Shown: positions 10,201-21,060, numbered from the stretch's first letter. The stretch: 64,000 nt of DNA from Ryuthela nishihirai (GCA_038380435.1 JAWZYU010000717.1:1-64000), one strand, 5' to 3'. Made by a program: numbers and translations. Notes: generated from the letters alone by a model not told the origin.

Positions 10201-11290
10201 CCCGTTCAACGAACTGCGACCTTTCCAAACCCGTCAGTATCTCTTACTATCCGAAGTCAGGGAGTTTTGTTGCTTTAAGTCCCATCCAACGAACAACGAC
10301 CGTTCCAAATCCAACAGTGTCTCTTATTAACCGAGAGCAGGGAGTTTTGTGGCTTCAAGTCCCATTAAAAGAACTGCGACCTTTCCAACCCATCAGTGTC
10401 TCTTACTAACCGAGAGCAGGGCAGGGGAGTTTTGTCGCTTTAAGTCCCATTCAATGAACTGCGACCTTTCCAAACCCATCAGTGTCTCTTACTAACCGAT
10501 GGCAGGGCAGGGGAGTTTTGTGGCTTTAAGTCCCATTCAATGAACTGCGACCTTTCCAAACCCATCAGTGTCTCTTACTAGCCAATGGCAGTGCAGGGAG
10601 TTTTGTGGCTTTAAGTCCTATTCAACGAACTGCGACCTTTCCAAACCCATCAGTGTCTCTTACTAACCGATGGCAGGGCGGGGGAGTTTTGTGGATTTAA
10701 GTCCCATTCAACGAACTGAGACCTTTCCAAACCCATCAGTGTCTCTTACTAACCGATGGCAGGGCAGGGGAGTTTTGTGGCTTTAAGTCCCATTCAATGA
10801 ACTGCGACCTTTCCAAACCCATCAGTGTCTCTTACTAGCCAATGGCAGTGCAGGGAGTTTTGTAGCTTTAAGTCCTATTCAACGAACTGCGACCTTTCCA
10901 AACCCATCAGTGTCTCTTACTAACCGATGGCAGGGCAGGGGAGTTTTGTGGCTTTAAGTCGTAGTCAACAAACTGCGACCTTTCCAAACACATCAGTGTC
11001 TCTTACTAACCGATGGCAGGGCAGGGGAGTTTTGTGGCTTTAAGTCCCGTTCAACGAACTGCGACCTTTCCAAACCCATCAGTGTCTCTTACTAACCGAT
11101 GGCAGGGCAGGGGAGTTTTGTGGTTTTAAGTCCCAGTCAACGAACTGCGACCTTTCCAAACCCATCGGTGTCTCTTACTAACCGGGAGCAGAGCAGGGAG
11201 TTTTGTGGATATAAATCTCAACTCTGACCCAGTTGGGATTCGAACCTGGAAACTGCAGATTAAGAGTCAGTCGCACTACTAAGTAAGATC
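7203..11290 (-). mobile_element. SINE expanded by an internal satellite
   Basis: The outer parts of one diverged SINE: tail and 3' body at 7203-7396 (TGTTGGATTGTTTTCTCTC ... AGGGCGAAGG) and head at 11207-11290 (GGATATAAATCTCAACTCTG, GGGATTCGAACCTGG). The piece that should join them, about 85 bp of the body, is replaced by the 86-bp array below. Confidence 0.85.
7397..11206 (-). repeat. 86-bp satellite array derived from the SINE body
   Basis: About 45 head-to-tail units, consensus from GGCTTTAAGTCCCATTCAAC through CTTTCCAAACCCATCAGTGT to GGGCAGGGGAGTTTTGT. The unit aligns end to end with the SINE minus-strand segment GGCTTAACGTCCCATCCGAC ... CTTTCCAAGCCCATCGGTGT ... GGGCGGGGAATTTTGC. Shorter units lack part of the CAGGGCAGGG segment. 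Unit variants recur in a fixed order 1526 bp apart, i.e. a higher-order repeat of about 18 units. Confidence 0.95.
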
Positions 11291-11545
11291 CAAATACAGC
11301 GGACGACGTAGTTTGAGACGTCTTGCTCTGTTCAAGCAAATTAATCTTTAATACGAATTTCATTTGATGTCTGATAAAACATGTTGTTAAACTGAAATCG
11401 ATTTAAAATGTTCGTAATAATGAGAATCGTATTATCAAGGCTTTAGACCAGTTTATTAAACTTTTATTTTGTAAATTATCTTCAGATTAATTTCACTTTC
11501 GTTGTCAACTTTGGTTTTTGTTATTGTTATTAACTACTTCGGTCT
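11291..11545. other. unassigned AT-rich DNA
   Basis: No feature recognised. Confidence 0.4.
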
Positions 11546-11549
11546 AACA

Positions 11550-11783
11550 CCACCCTGCCCACGGTCAGAAGGGGTCACCGATGGGCTTCGAAATGCCGCC
11601 GTCCGTCGAATCGAACGATAAACCGTGTTCTTGGGTGCGGGAGAGCCATACTCTGTACATGTTAAAGATCACGCTGGATGGCCTTGACGGGAGGCTACCA
11701 TCTGTCCTCCCAACAGCTATTCCAATGCATCTCCACCCCCAACCTTCTCTGAGCCTTCCAGTTCCTTGTGACCTGGTTGAAGT
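11550..11783 (+). mobile_element. SINE fragment lacking head and tail
   Basis: Body only, from ACCCTGCCCACGGTCAG to GTGACCTGG. Starts about 110 bp into the element and lacks the AACAACCCAACC tail. Confidence 0.88.
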
Positions 11784-12136
11784 TTCCAATAGTTGACGTC
11801 AGAAATGCAACCTACTATTTTCTTATTAACTTCCTGTTCGCGACATCATTGTTTAACAGGATATAACCTGATTTTCTGAAACAATGTGAAAGCTCGACCA
11901 ATCAGATTTCCGTTTCTATGGTTACACTTATTAATTTCAATATTTCTACTTTAACGTTCTGTAACGGAAATTTGTTCCTTCACATTTTTAATTTGATAGT
12001 GAAAACGTACAATATGCATGTACATATTTAACATGTCATTATTACTCAGATTTTTATTTTCACACCTTAAACTATTTTTTATTTTACTATTAAATTAATA
12101 AAATATTAAACATAAAACTATTGAATTTTATAGCTA
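11784..12136. other. unassigned
   Basis: AT-rich. GTTTCTATGGTTAC near 11910 is one mismatch from an RFX X-box consensus; not convincing alone. Confidence 0.4.
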
Positions 12137-12469
12137 GGGTTTGGTTGTTTTACCTCTGAGCGGCACTCTTTTGCACACCATGGGCTAAATGGCCAGGTCA
12201 CATGGACCCCAAAGGCTCAGAGAAGGTTGGGGGAGGGGACCCACTGGAACAGCTGTTGGGAGACAGATGGTAGCCTCCCGTCAAGGCCATCCAGCGTGTT
12301 CTTTAACGTGCACAGGGTATGGCTCTCCCGCACACGGGGCCACGGCTTAATGTCCCATCTGACGACGGCGGCCTTTCCAAGCCCATCGGTGTCCCCTACT
12401 GACCGTGGTCAGGGCGGGGAGTTATGCGGAGATAAATCTCAATGCTGACCCAGCTGGGACCCAGCTGGG
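12137..12469 (-). mobile_element. SINE, 5'-truncated at B box, bordering the LINE
   Basis: GGTTTGGTTGTTTTACC to CAGCTGGGACCCAGCTGGGA. The CCCAGCTGGGA segment is duplicated (slippage). It ends at the left target duplication of the LINE; the rest of the head is not found on the far side. Confidence 0.9.
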
Positions 12470-12726
12470 ACTTCATTGGTTTGGTTGTTTGGGTTTTAAT
12501 GGCGCATTAGCAACTAAGGCTATAATGCGCCATACGAATGTCCATAAGAAAAAAAAGATATAAATCGTGTAACTCTTAACAAAATTTTAAAAGAAACCAC
12601 AAACATATACTAAGAATGTAAAGCAATAAAAAGAAACATAATTGATAACAAGAAACAAATGTATAAATAAGTTATAAATATAAAGGTAACCCAGTTTAAG
12701 CGATCTGGGTTAAATATTGGAATAAA

Positions 12727-15700
12727 CTATATCCGAGTAAAATATCCTGTAAAAAGTAAAAATTCAAACACAGCGTTAAAACAATTTTGATCAGACAACG
12801 AATGTCCGAGAGTAAGGGGTTCGGACGGAAAATCGTGAAATTTAAAAAACAAACGCCGTTCCAAGTTAAAACATGGACATGAGATTAAAACGTGTTTGAT
12901 AGTTAAAATGGTGTCGCAAAACTCATACTTAGGTATGTCGTCCGCCCGTAGAAGAAACGAATGACCAAAGCAGAGCCGAGCAACTAAAACTTCCTCCTTG
13001 CGATTCCTGCAGTAACAAGACTGCCATGGCTTGATGATAGGTTTGATCTCAAAGAGATTGTTGGTAAGTTGTTCTGACCAAGATCTCTGCCACTGTGCCC
13101 GGAGCTCGGTGGTAAAACGCTGCCGGAAATCCAGATATGAAACCAGCAACGGAGAGTCGGACAGGGGCGTGGCTGACCTGGCAGCAGCATCTGCCAAATC
13201 ATTGCCCCTGATACCGACATGACCGGGCACCCAACGGAAGAGAACATTGGTTGAGGCTGCCAGACGATGTTGCTGCTGGCAGATCTTAGTAAGAACTGGG
13301 TGAGGCCGATGCCTCACTGAGATCAAAGCCTGTAGCAAGCTAAGCGAGTCGGTGTAAAGCACACACCGACGATGATGCGTAGTCGCCACTTGGTCCAAGG
13401 CGAGGCTGATAGCATGCAACTCTGCAGTGAAGATGGAACACTGCGGTGGGATCTGGTCTGCAATGATTACATCACAGCAGACCACGGCCGATACCACCGA
13501 TGTGCCGGACTTCTAGCCATCTGTAAAGACAGGCAAGAAGTCCGGGTGCTCAGCACAATGGCTGGCAAAGAGTTGCCGGTACACACAGTTGGGTGTAAAG
13601 GCCTTCCCCGTCCTGCACAGGGAAAAATCGCAGGAAGGGGAAACAACGAGCCAAGGTGGAAGTGGCTCAGCTGTCAACTGTGCGATGTTATCGAGACTGA
13701 TGTTAATGTCTCTGAGGTAGCCTCGGACACACAAACCAAAAGGACAAATGGCAGTCGGCCGATTTGTGTAAAGCATTTCCCACTTTTGACTGAAAACGCA
13801 GTCCCAAGTGGGATGGCCAGGCAGGGATCACAATTTAGCTGCGTATTGATTGTAGGGACAACTGCTGTCGGCAAAGAGATAATAAAGGTTCATTGGTCGC
13901 AACCTAAAGACTCCGGACCGGTGAGGTGCAGAAGGCTCCCGTGCAAACACGGAGGGCCTAATGATGGAGGGGGTCCAGCACCTTCACCACCGAATCCCGG
14001 GCGGAGTCGTACACCTGGGATCCGTAGTCCAGTTTCGATCAGACAAATTCACGGTAGAGGCGGAGCAATGAACATCGGTCTGCCCCCCAAGAAAGGGAGA
14101 AGAGGACCTTGATGATGTTCAATGCCCGCGTGCAATTGGACCTGAGATGGCGCATGTGTTGTAAAAAGGTCAATTTCCGATCGAATATGAGACAGAGAAA
14201 CTTGGTCTCCGCCACAACTGGAATGATGTTACCCCCGAGCCGAAGCTCAGGATCCAGATGAAGTTTACGCTTGTGGCAAAAGTGCACACAAAGCGGTCTT
14301 CTGTGGAGAGAACCGAAACCCATTTGTCGTCGCCCAAACCGAAAGATTGTTCAGGGCAATTTGCAGTTGTCTTTCAATGACCCTCATGCTGGACGAAGAG
14401 CAAAAGATGCTAAAGTCATCAACATAGAGGGCATTGCCTGCTGATGGAGGAAGTTGACTAGTAATAGAATTAATCTTGACAGCGAAAAGCGTAACACTCA
14501 GAATGCAGCCTTGTGGCACCCCTGTTCTTTAGGGTACTGCCGCGACAGTATGTTACCAACACGGACATGAAAAGAACGTGTTGATAAGAAGTTGGAGATG
14601 AAGATCGGCATGTGACCTCTCAAGCTGAAGCTGTGAAGGTCACGAAGAATGACGAATCTCCAAGCCGTGTCGTACGCTTTCACGATGTCGAAGAAAATTG
14701 ACACCAGGTGCTCTCTTCGTAAAAATGAATTTCTGATAGCCGATTCGAGGCGTATCAGATGGTCAAGAGTTGACCGTTGCCTGCGAAAGCCACACTGGGT
14801 GTTGGAAAGAAGGTTGTGGTGTTCTAAATACCAGATGAGTCTGGCATTTACCATTCTTTCCAACACCTTGCACACGCAGCTCGTCAACGCAATGGGACGA
14901 TAATTGGAAGGAATATTAGAATCCTTTCCTGGCTTTAGGAAGGCCAAGAAGATGGCCTCCCGCCAGGAGTTCGGAAACTGCTCCTCGAGAAAAATGCTAT
15001 TGAAAAGATGGAGCAGCCGATCCTTACTCGATGGTGAGAGATGTTGGAGCATGGCATAATGGACATTGTCTGGCCCTACAGCAGATGCACGGTAACTGTG
15101 CAGAGCAAGTCGAAGCTCTTCTACTGTGAATGGCCTGTTGTATGGCTCCAGGCCATTCGAATGGAAGGACAACGGAGAGCGTTCGGCCCTGCCCTTCTAA
15201 GCCAGAAACTCGGGGGAGTAAGAGTAAGATGAAGAGATGGAGGAGAATGACTCCCCCAGAGTATCAGCAATTGCTTTGGGATCAGCAATTGCCTGTCTAT
15301 TGTGCTCCAGGATCGATAACGAGTGGGACATGTAGTTCCCACCCATCTTCCTGAATTTATCCCACACGAACTTAGAAATGGTCTTGTTGGTAATAGAAGA
15401 CGTATATTTGATCCAAGATTCCTTCTGGCTCTGGCGCCGGATGAAACGAGCTTTCTCCCTGGCACGTTTGAACGTTTCAAGGTTGGGGGGTCGTCGGATA
15501 TCCCCGAAACCCCCCCCCCCAAGTCTAGTTCTGAGCCTTACGAGCTGCGGTGCAATCTGGATTCCACCACGGTTTCGGAAAGCGAGGAAACCGTGTCGAA
15601 GTTTGAGGAATTGTTGATGCAGCTGCATCTACGATACAGTCCGTTATCTCCGTCACTGCAACATTGATGGTCTCCTGGCTGACAGAGAGTGGTCATCGAG

Positions 15701-16431
15701 CTCAGAGAGCAGCTCGAAATCACCCCAGTCAGCCCGATCGAGCCTCCACAGTGAGACACGTGAAGGGCTACACGGCCCCCCACGGGAGATGGTGCACACC
15801 ACGGGGAGGTGATCACTTCCGTAAGGGTTGTCCTTGACCTCCCATGTAAAGAGTGGAAGGATCGAGGAGGAGCAGATGGTAAGGTCAATGGCAGTGAAAG
15901 TGCGGGTTGGGGAGTGAAAGTAAGTACTGACACCGGTGTTCAACAGGGAGAGAGAAGGATCCACGAGCCACTGCTCCAGGATCCCATCCTCCCGTTTGTG
16001 TCAGCACTGCCCCAAAGTGGACTGTGTCCGTTGAAGTCCCCCATTATGAGGAAGGGGGACGGCAGCTGCGAGACAACATCATCAAGGTCTTCCTGGAAGA
16101 CGATGCTCCCAGGTGGAAGATATACTGAACAGACAGTCAGTGAGAACCCCATGAATAAGCGGACGGCAACCGCCTCTAAGTTAGTGGTATGGGGTACGAC
16201 CTGGAATGGAGAATGGTTGCTCACGAGGATGACAACACCCCCGCGAGCTGGACCATCTCCATCCCAGTCCCAGCGAACTAGTAAGAAGTGCCAGATCATG
16301 GGATCTGTGACTGGCTGCAAGTATGTCTCCTGCAGGCACACATAAATGGGATGGTGTGCCTGAAGGAGGGCTTTGATGTCGTCAATATTCCTCTGGAATC
16401 CACGACAATTCCATTGTAGGAGTGTGGCCAT
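12727..16431 (-). pseudogene. LINE ORF2: endonuclease, reverse transcriptase, RNase H (broken)
   Basis: Starts MATLLQWNCRGFQ. The apurinic-like endonuclease (about residues 1-230) shows LQWNCRG, LQET (catalytic Glu), SVYLPPG, MGDFNGHSPLWG and YGSDHLPV (catalytic His). The reverse transcriptase has NYRPIALTS, CGFRRQRSTLDHL, FFDIVKAYDT (first Asp) and ALYVDDFSIF (YVDD). RNase H has FTDG, TAELHAI, LYTDS and GNDLADAAA. At least four frameshifts (near 15960, 15640, 15540 and 14510) break the frame, and a TAG stands directly after FTDG (near 13513). It would have cut target DNA and copied the LINE RNA in place. Confidence 0.9.
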
Positions 16432-16470
16432 CTTAGGACTTAGAAGAGTGGGCGGACGACGAATTCCTAT

Positions 16471-17710
16471 TCAACTTAACTGCCGCAGAGGACGGTTTAG
16501 TGAATAGGGGGCGGTCGGTATCCATGTCCTCGGAATTGTCCGAGGGGCATGGATTGGTGACCACTCTTTGTGGTGCAGTGATTTTCGTTTTTGGCCCCGG
16601 TGGGGGCCCCTTAGGTTTGGAAGATCTTGCTGTCTGAGGTGAGGAGGAGGCCTTCCGGTGGAGGTGGAAGGCTGAGTCGCAGGAATGGAAACAGGGGTTG
16701 ATGTCAAAGTCGACACCACCCTCGGTTTCGCCTGCGTGAGGAGGTACTTAGCTGCGGGCGAGAAAGACTCAGTTGGTGGTACACTGATGTCGGTCTGCAC
16801 CACCACCGAAGTAATTGGAATGATGGGCTTTCCAATGACTGCACTGGCATAGGAAACCTTGCCAGGTGGGGCGGGCGGTGTAGCAAGCTTTCTCGCCTCA
16901 GCATACGAGATGTTGTTCATGACTTTGAGGCGTTGTACCTCCTTTTCCTCTTTCCACTTCGGACAGTCGCGCAAGTACTCCGGATGATCGCCACTGCATT
17001 TCACACAGCATGCCTTTTCTGCTGCGCAGTCAGGATCAAGATGATCCTTACTGCCACAGCGAGCACAGGTGGGCTTGCCCCCAGCATGCTGTGCTGGCAT
17101 GCCCGTATATCTGACACTGAAAACAGCGCAGAGGGTTTGGTATATACGGCAGAACTTCACAATGCAAGTAACCTGCCTTGATGGAAGAAGGCAGGCACGA
17201 CGTATTAAATGTCACAATCAGTACCCAGGAGGGTACCAATTTCCCATCACGACGTGTCGAAACCCAGTGGACCGCTGTTACTCCTTGAGGTGTGAGCTCT
17301 GAGAGGATTTTCTGCTCAGTAACTTTGAGGAGGCCCCACTCAGTGATCACACCCCTAGAGAAATTCAGAGTTTTGTGGGGAGTGACTTCGACAGCCACCC
17401 CTCCAATTTCTCTGACTTTCAGGAGTAGTTCGGAGTGTTTCGAACAAGCAGTCTCAATCTGCAAGTCGCCAGATCGTAAGCGCTTGATGGATTTCGGCTC
17501 TCCTGCAAGACCTTTCAAACCTTTATTCACGAAAAATGGGGACATGTCCCCAAGTACCTGATCACCAGTGGAGTGGACGATCAGGAATCTCGGGAACGAA
17601 GGCACAGACACAGAAGACGACGGCAGAGATAACGGAGATGAAGAAGATGGGGGCTCATGTCGAGCCCTCTTGTTGGCACCGATCGCATTAATTTCGTCAT
17701 TCTCTTTCAT
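16471..17710 (-). pseudogene. LINE ORF1 (gag-like, three CCHC zinc knuckles), frameshifted
   Basis: RNA-binding ORF1 protein. Starts MKENDEINAIGANKRARHEP, then a serine-rich stretch, a PRFLIVHS...KRLRSGDLQIE region typical of Jockey gag proteins (about residues 40-130), and NPLRCFQCQIYGH. The knuckles read CFQCQIYGHASTAC, CARCGSKDHLDPDC and CVKCSGDHPEYLRDC. A frameshift near 17080, between knuckles 1 and 2, splits the ORF. A proline/serine/threonine-rich tail follows. ORF2 starts about 40 bases beyond its stop. Confidence 0.87.
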
Positions 17711-18405
17711 TTTTTATTTTGTGTGGTACAGTGCCCGCTGTCCTCACCCTCCACGGAACACAGCAAGGGGATGCCCAGTCGGGCGCCAGGGCTACGCAGG
17801 CACTATACCCACACAGACAGTGAGCCAAGCCCTCACAAATAAATAAAAGGAAAATAAAAAGAGAAATGTGCAAAACGAAATCATTTTACACAAAAGAAAC
17901 AAAGCGTAAAATAACAAAATTGTGAATGGCCAAACTGGCCTCACAAAGACATGATAACGACAAAAGGAAAATAATCTGTGAGGAAATTTGCAAACCTGTA
18001 CCCCGGACCGTGGGCAAGGTTACTCACCGCTCTGCACGGTTGACCCTAGCATGACCTGCCCACCAGCCGATTGCTCCTGGGAGGGGCCACCCCAGGAGCT
18101 CCCGTTTACCAGAAGCAGAAGCCAAATCAGTGTATAGCAGAGGCCCCGGAATCCGCTGCCCAGCCACGCGACAGACAGTGTCCCCAATGGCAAGGCGGCC
18201 AAAGGGGACCCCGCCAGTCATGAGCTGAGGAGAGAAGACGGGGACCCCCTAGCAACTACCAGGATCCTTCTTTCCCAGGACACGGGTCTCCGCGCATGGC
18301 AAACACACGGGCGAGCGTTTAGGACCCTGTGAAGGTAACCGACCCAGCGGAACCGTCACAGGGTGGTCCCCCTCACTGCGTATAGGCGCTCACACCGAGG
18401 GGGAC
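17711..18405 (-). promoter_or_regulatory. LINE 5' leader with structured 5' end
   Basis: 695 bp, much richer in GC than the surroundings. In LINE sense it begins exactly at the target duplication with GTCCCCCTC, which pairs with GAGGGGGAC (18366-18374); between them is a GCG/CGC mini-stem (18387-18389 with 18378-18380). Directly after comes a 9-bp hairpin ACCCTGTGA/TCACAGGGT (18324-18364). The internal promoter expected of Jockey-type LINEs should lie here. No tandem 5' repeats. Confidence 0.6.
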
Positions 18406-18535
18406 ACTTCATTGAATAATGACAATTTATGTATTTGATATGTATAATATTTAAAATATTCTCCTGTTCTTCTTTATATTTTTGTATTGTTTTGAAATGA
18501 ACCTGGTGTAGAAGGGTCTGGTCCTAACATCACCA

Positions 18536-18919
18536 TGGGGGGCGGGGGAGGGGTCAGTCGGTAGCGCGCCAGGCTCGTAATCTGTAGTTCCCAGGTTCGA
18601 GTCCCAACTGGGTCAGCGTTGAGATTCATCTCCTGAAAATTCCCTGTCCTGCCCATGATCAGTAGGGGACACCGATGGGCTTGGAAAGGCCGCCGTCCGT
18701 CGGATGGAACGTTAAGCCGTGGCTCCGTGTGCGGGAGAGCCATACCTTGTGCACGTTAAAGAACACACTGGATGGCCTTGACGGGAGGCTACCATCTGTC
18801 TCCCAACAGCTGTTCCAGTGGGTCCCTCCCCCAACCTTCTCTGAGCTTTCGGGGTCCATGTGACCTGGCCATTTAGCCCATGGTGTGCAAAAACGTGTCG
18901 CTCAGAGGTAAAACAACCC
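18536..18919 (+). mobile_element. SINE, full length
   Basis: 10-bp target duplication AACATCACCA (18526-18535, 18920-18929). A box partly altered (GGGTCAGTCGG), B box intact. Confidence 0.95.
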
Positions 18920-18929
18920 AACATCACCA

Positions 18930-19705
18930 AGATTGTTAGGTGTATAAATAAATAAATGAATAAATTTTTGAAAACAAAGCATTTTTCGCAACTACAACTC
19001 ACTTAGCAACATATGCATAATTCCCTAGCTATCATTAGAAAATCTATAAACATTTCTAAGACGACTTGTGGAAGAAAAAAAATTTTTTTTTTCTGTATTC
19101 TAACAACCGCTCTCGAAATATGAGAGAAAAATAGAACGAAAAAGCTCCCACCTTTTGGGTACCGTAGGAGTATAAGCCGCCACATACCAGCAAGCGGCCG
19201 GTGTAACGATTTTGAATAGAAACGTCTCTGAACTGAAGAGGCCAATGCCGTTTAATGACACCCAAGACGCATGGTTTCCATGGTAACAAATCCCACGGAA
19301 GAATAGTCAAAGTGCTTTGAAAAGATATTGCACGGGGTGCATTGTTGCATTTAGAAAGGTGCATAGGTATTAGCACCAGCAGTTGCTAGAGCAAAGCGTT
19401 TCGCCGAAGACAGAGGTATTGAAATCAAGTTTTGTGTGCAGTGAAAAATTGAAAACGAAGGATATATACGGAGGGCGAAAACCGATCAACCGTAGATGCG
19501 GCTTTCAAAGGCGAAAGGGTTAGTGGAAACTATACTGCGAAAAAGCGAAATATGAAATTTTTTTTCGATAAAATTAGTTTCGAAGTTTCGTGAACTTTCC
19601 CTAGCAAGAGTAAAACGGCGAAACTGATATTGTGTAAAGAAAAAAAAAACTGTGGAATCTGTATATATGTGTTTCGATTTTCACATGTGAGAAATGTCAT
19701 GGGAG
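18930..19705. other. unassigned; contains an RFX X-box-like palindrome
   Basis: 775 bp without recognised repeat. Around 19190-19420 it is less AT-rich. GTTTCCATGGTAAC at 19274-19287 fits the RFX X-box consensus GTHNYYATRRNAAC. No ORF of note. Confidence 0.35.
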
Positions 19706-19777
19706 GGAATTCTGTTGTTTTGCCTGTGACCGGCATTATTTTGGAGAACAACGCGATACATGACCAAGACACAAAGG

Positions 19778-20145
19778 TCGGTTCAGTCGGTAGCGCGCCA
19801 GGCTCGTAATCTGTAGTTCGTAGGTTCGAGTCCCAGCTGGGTCAACACTGAGATTTAGTTCCGCAAAACTCATCGTCTTGCCCACGCTCAGTAGAGGACA
19901 CCTATGGGCTTGGAAAGACCGCCGTCCGTCGGATGGGACGTTAAGACGTGACACAGTGTGCGGGAGAGCCATACCCTCTGCACGTTAAATACACGCTGGA
20001 TGACCTTGACGGCAACCTCTGTCTCCTAACAACTGTCCAGTGGGCTCCCAACCTTCACTGATCCATTGGGGTCCTGCCTTGTGACCTGGCCATTTAGCCC
20101 ATTGTGTGTAAAAGAAGTGCTGCTCAGAGACAAACAACCCAACCA
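19778..20145 (+). mobile_element. SINE inserted in an older SINE
   Basis: Head GGTTCAGTCGGTAGCGCGCC, B box GGTTCGAGTCC, tail AAACAACCCAACC. Target duplication decayed: AAGACACAAAGG on the left, AAGTCACAAGG on the right. Several deletions in the body. Confidence 0.88.
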
Positions 20146-20430
20146 AGTCACAAGGATCCCCAAAGTCTCAGAGAAGGTTCAGGTAGGGGATCCTCCTGGC
20201 AGCTATTAGGCGACAGATCTAAGTATTTCTTTAAACCCTTCATTCATCGTGTTCTTTTAACATACACAGAGTATGACTCTCCTGCACACGGAAACACGGT
20301 TTTATGTCCAATGCGAAGGACGGCAGCCTTTCCAAGCCCATCAGTGTCCGCTATTTTACCGAGGGTAGGGTGGAAGTCTTGCAGAGATCAATCTTAATGC
20401 TGGCACAGGTAGAACTCGAACTGGAAATTT

Positions 20431-20818
20431 CTGGGTTGGGTTGTTTTACCTCTGAGCGGCACTTTTTTGCACACCATGGGCTAAATGGCCAGTTCACATG
20501 GACCCCGAAGGCTCAGAGAAGGTTGGGGGAGAGGACGCACTGGAACAGCTGTTGGGAGACAGATGGTAGCCTCCCGTCAAGGCCATCCAGCGTGTTCTTT
20601 AACGTGCACAGAGTATGGCTCTCCCGCACACGGGGCCACGGCTTAACGTCCCATCCGACGGACGGCGGCCTTTCCAAGCCCATCGGTGTCCCCTACTGAC
20701 CGTAGACAGGGCGGGGAATTTTACGGAGATAAATCTCAACGCTGACCCAGTTGGGACTCGAACCTGGGAACTACAGATTACGAGCCTGGCGCGCTACCGA
20801 CTGAGCCACCCCCGCCCC
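20431..20818 (-). mobile_element. young SINE inserted in an older SINE
   Basis: Nearly consensus copy. The target duplication AACTCGAACTGGAAATT (20413-20429) / AACTCGAACTGAAAATT (20819-20835), one mismatch, comes from the B-box region of the older SINE. Confidence 0.96.
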
Positions 20819-21060
20819 AACTCGAACTGAAAATTACAGATTTGTGAGACTGGCACATTGCGAATGAGCAAACCTTCACCCCTATAGGATTGGAGTTATG
20901 CTGCGTGGCTCTTTGAGCAGCACTTTTTTTAAAACAATGGGCTAAATAGATAGGTCACTGTATTGTTGGGAGGACGATGCCATAAACAAATAAACGCTAG
21001 AAGAGGAGATCGATTAGTCCCTTAATTACATTCACCATTACTCAGGTGAAACCACAGGTT

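Larger units (their letters stand above)
12479..18405 (-). mobile_element. Jockey-type non-LTR retrotransposon (LINE), full length, inactive
   Basis: A 5.93-kb element flanked by a 9-bp target duplication ACTTCATTG (12470-12478 and 18406-18414). In its own sense it has a GC-rich 5' leader (18405-17711), ORF1 with gag knuckles, ORF2 with endonuclease, reverse transcriptase and RNase H, and a 3' UTR ending in a perfect 11-bp hairpin (ATGGCGCATTA / TAATGCGCCAT, 12499-12533) followed by AAACCCAAACAACCAAACC. Both ORFs have frameshifts and at least one nonsense mutation, so it is dead, but both termini are intact. Closest in character to the Jockey clade (Jockey, BS, X-element), based on domain order. 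Confidence 0.93.
19706..20875 (-). mobile_element. old SINE split into three pieces by two younger SINEs
   Basis: Pieces: 19706-19777 (tail, TGTTGTTTTGCCTGTGACCGG), 20146-20430 (body to B box) and 20819-20875 (head). The plus-strand SINE at 19778 and the minus-strand SINE at 20431 lie between them. Removing both rejoins one diverged SINE. Confidence 0.85.

Noticed and set aside
11905..11925. Second X-box-like site
   Set aside because: GTTTCTATGGTTAC has a mismatch in a conserved position and no supporting context.
13372..14112. 246-codon plus-strand ORF
   Set aside because: It lies antisense to the LINE RNase H and reverse transcriptase region; the motifs are on the minus strand.
15809..16345. 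178-codon plus-strand ORF
   Set aside because: Antisense shadow of the LINE endonuclease.
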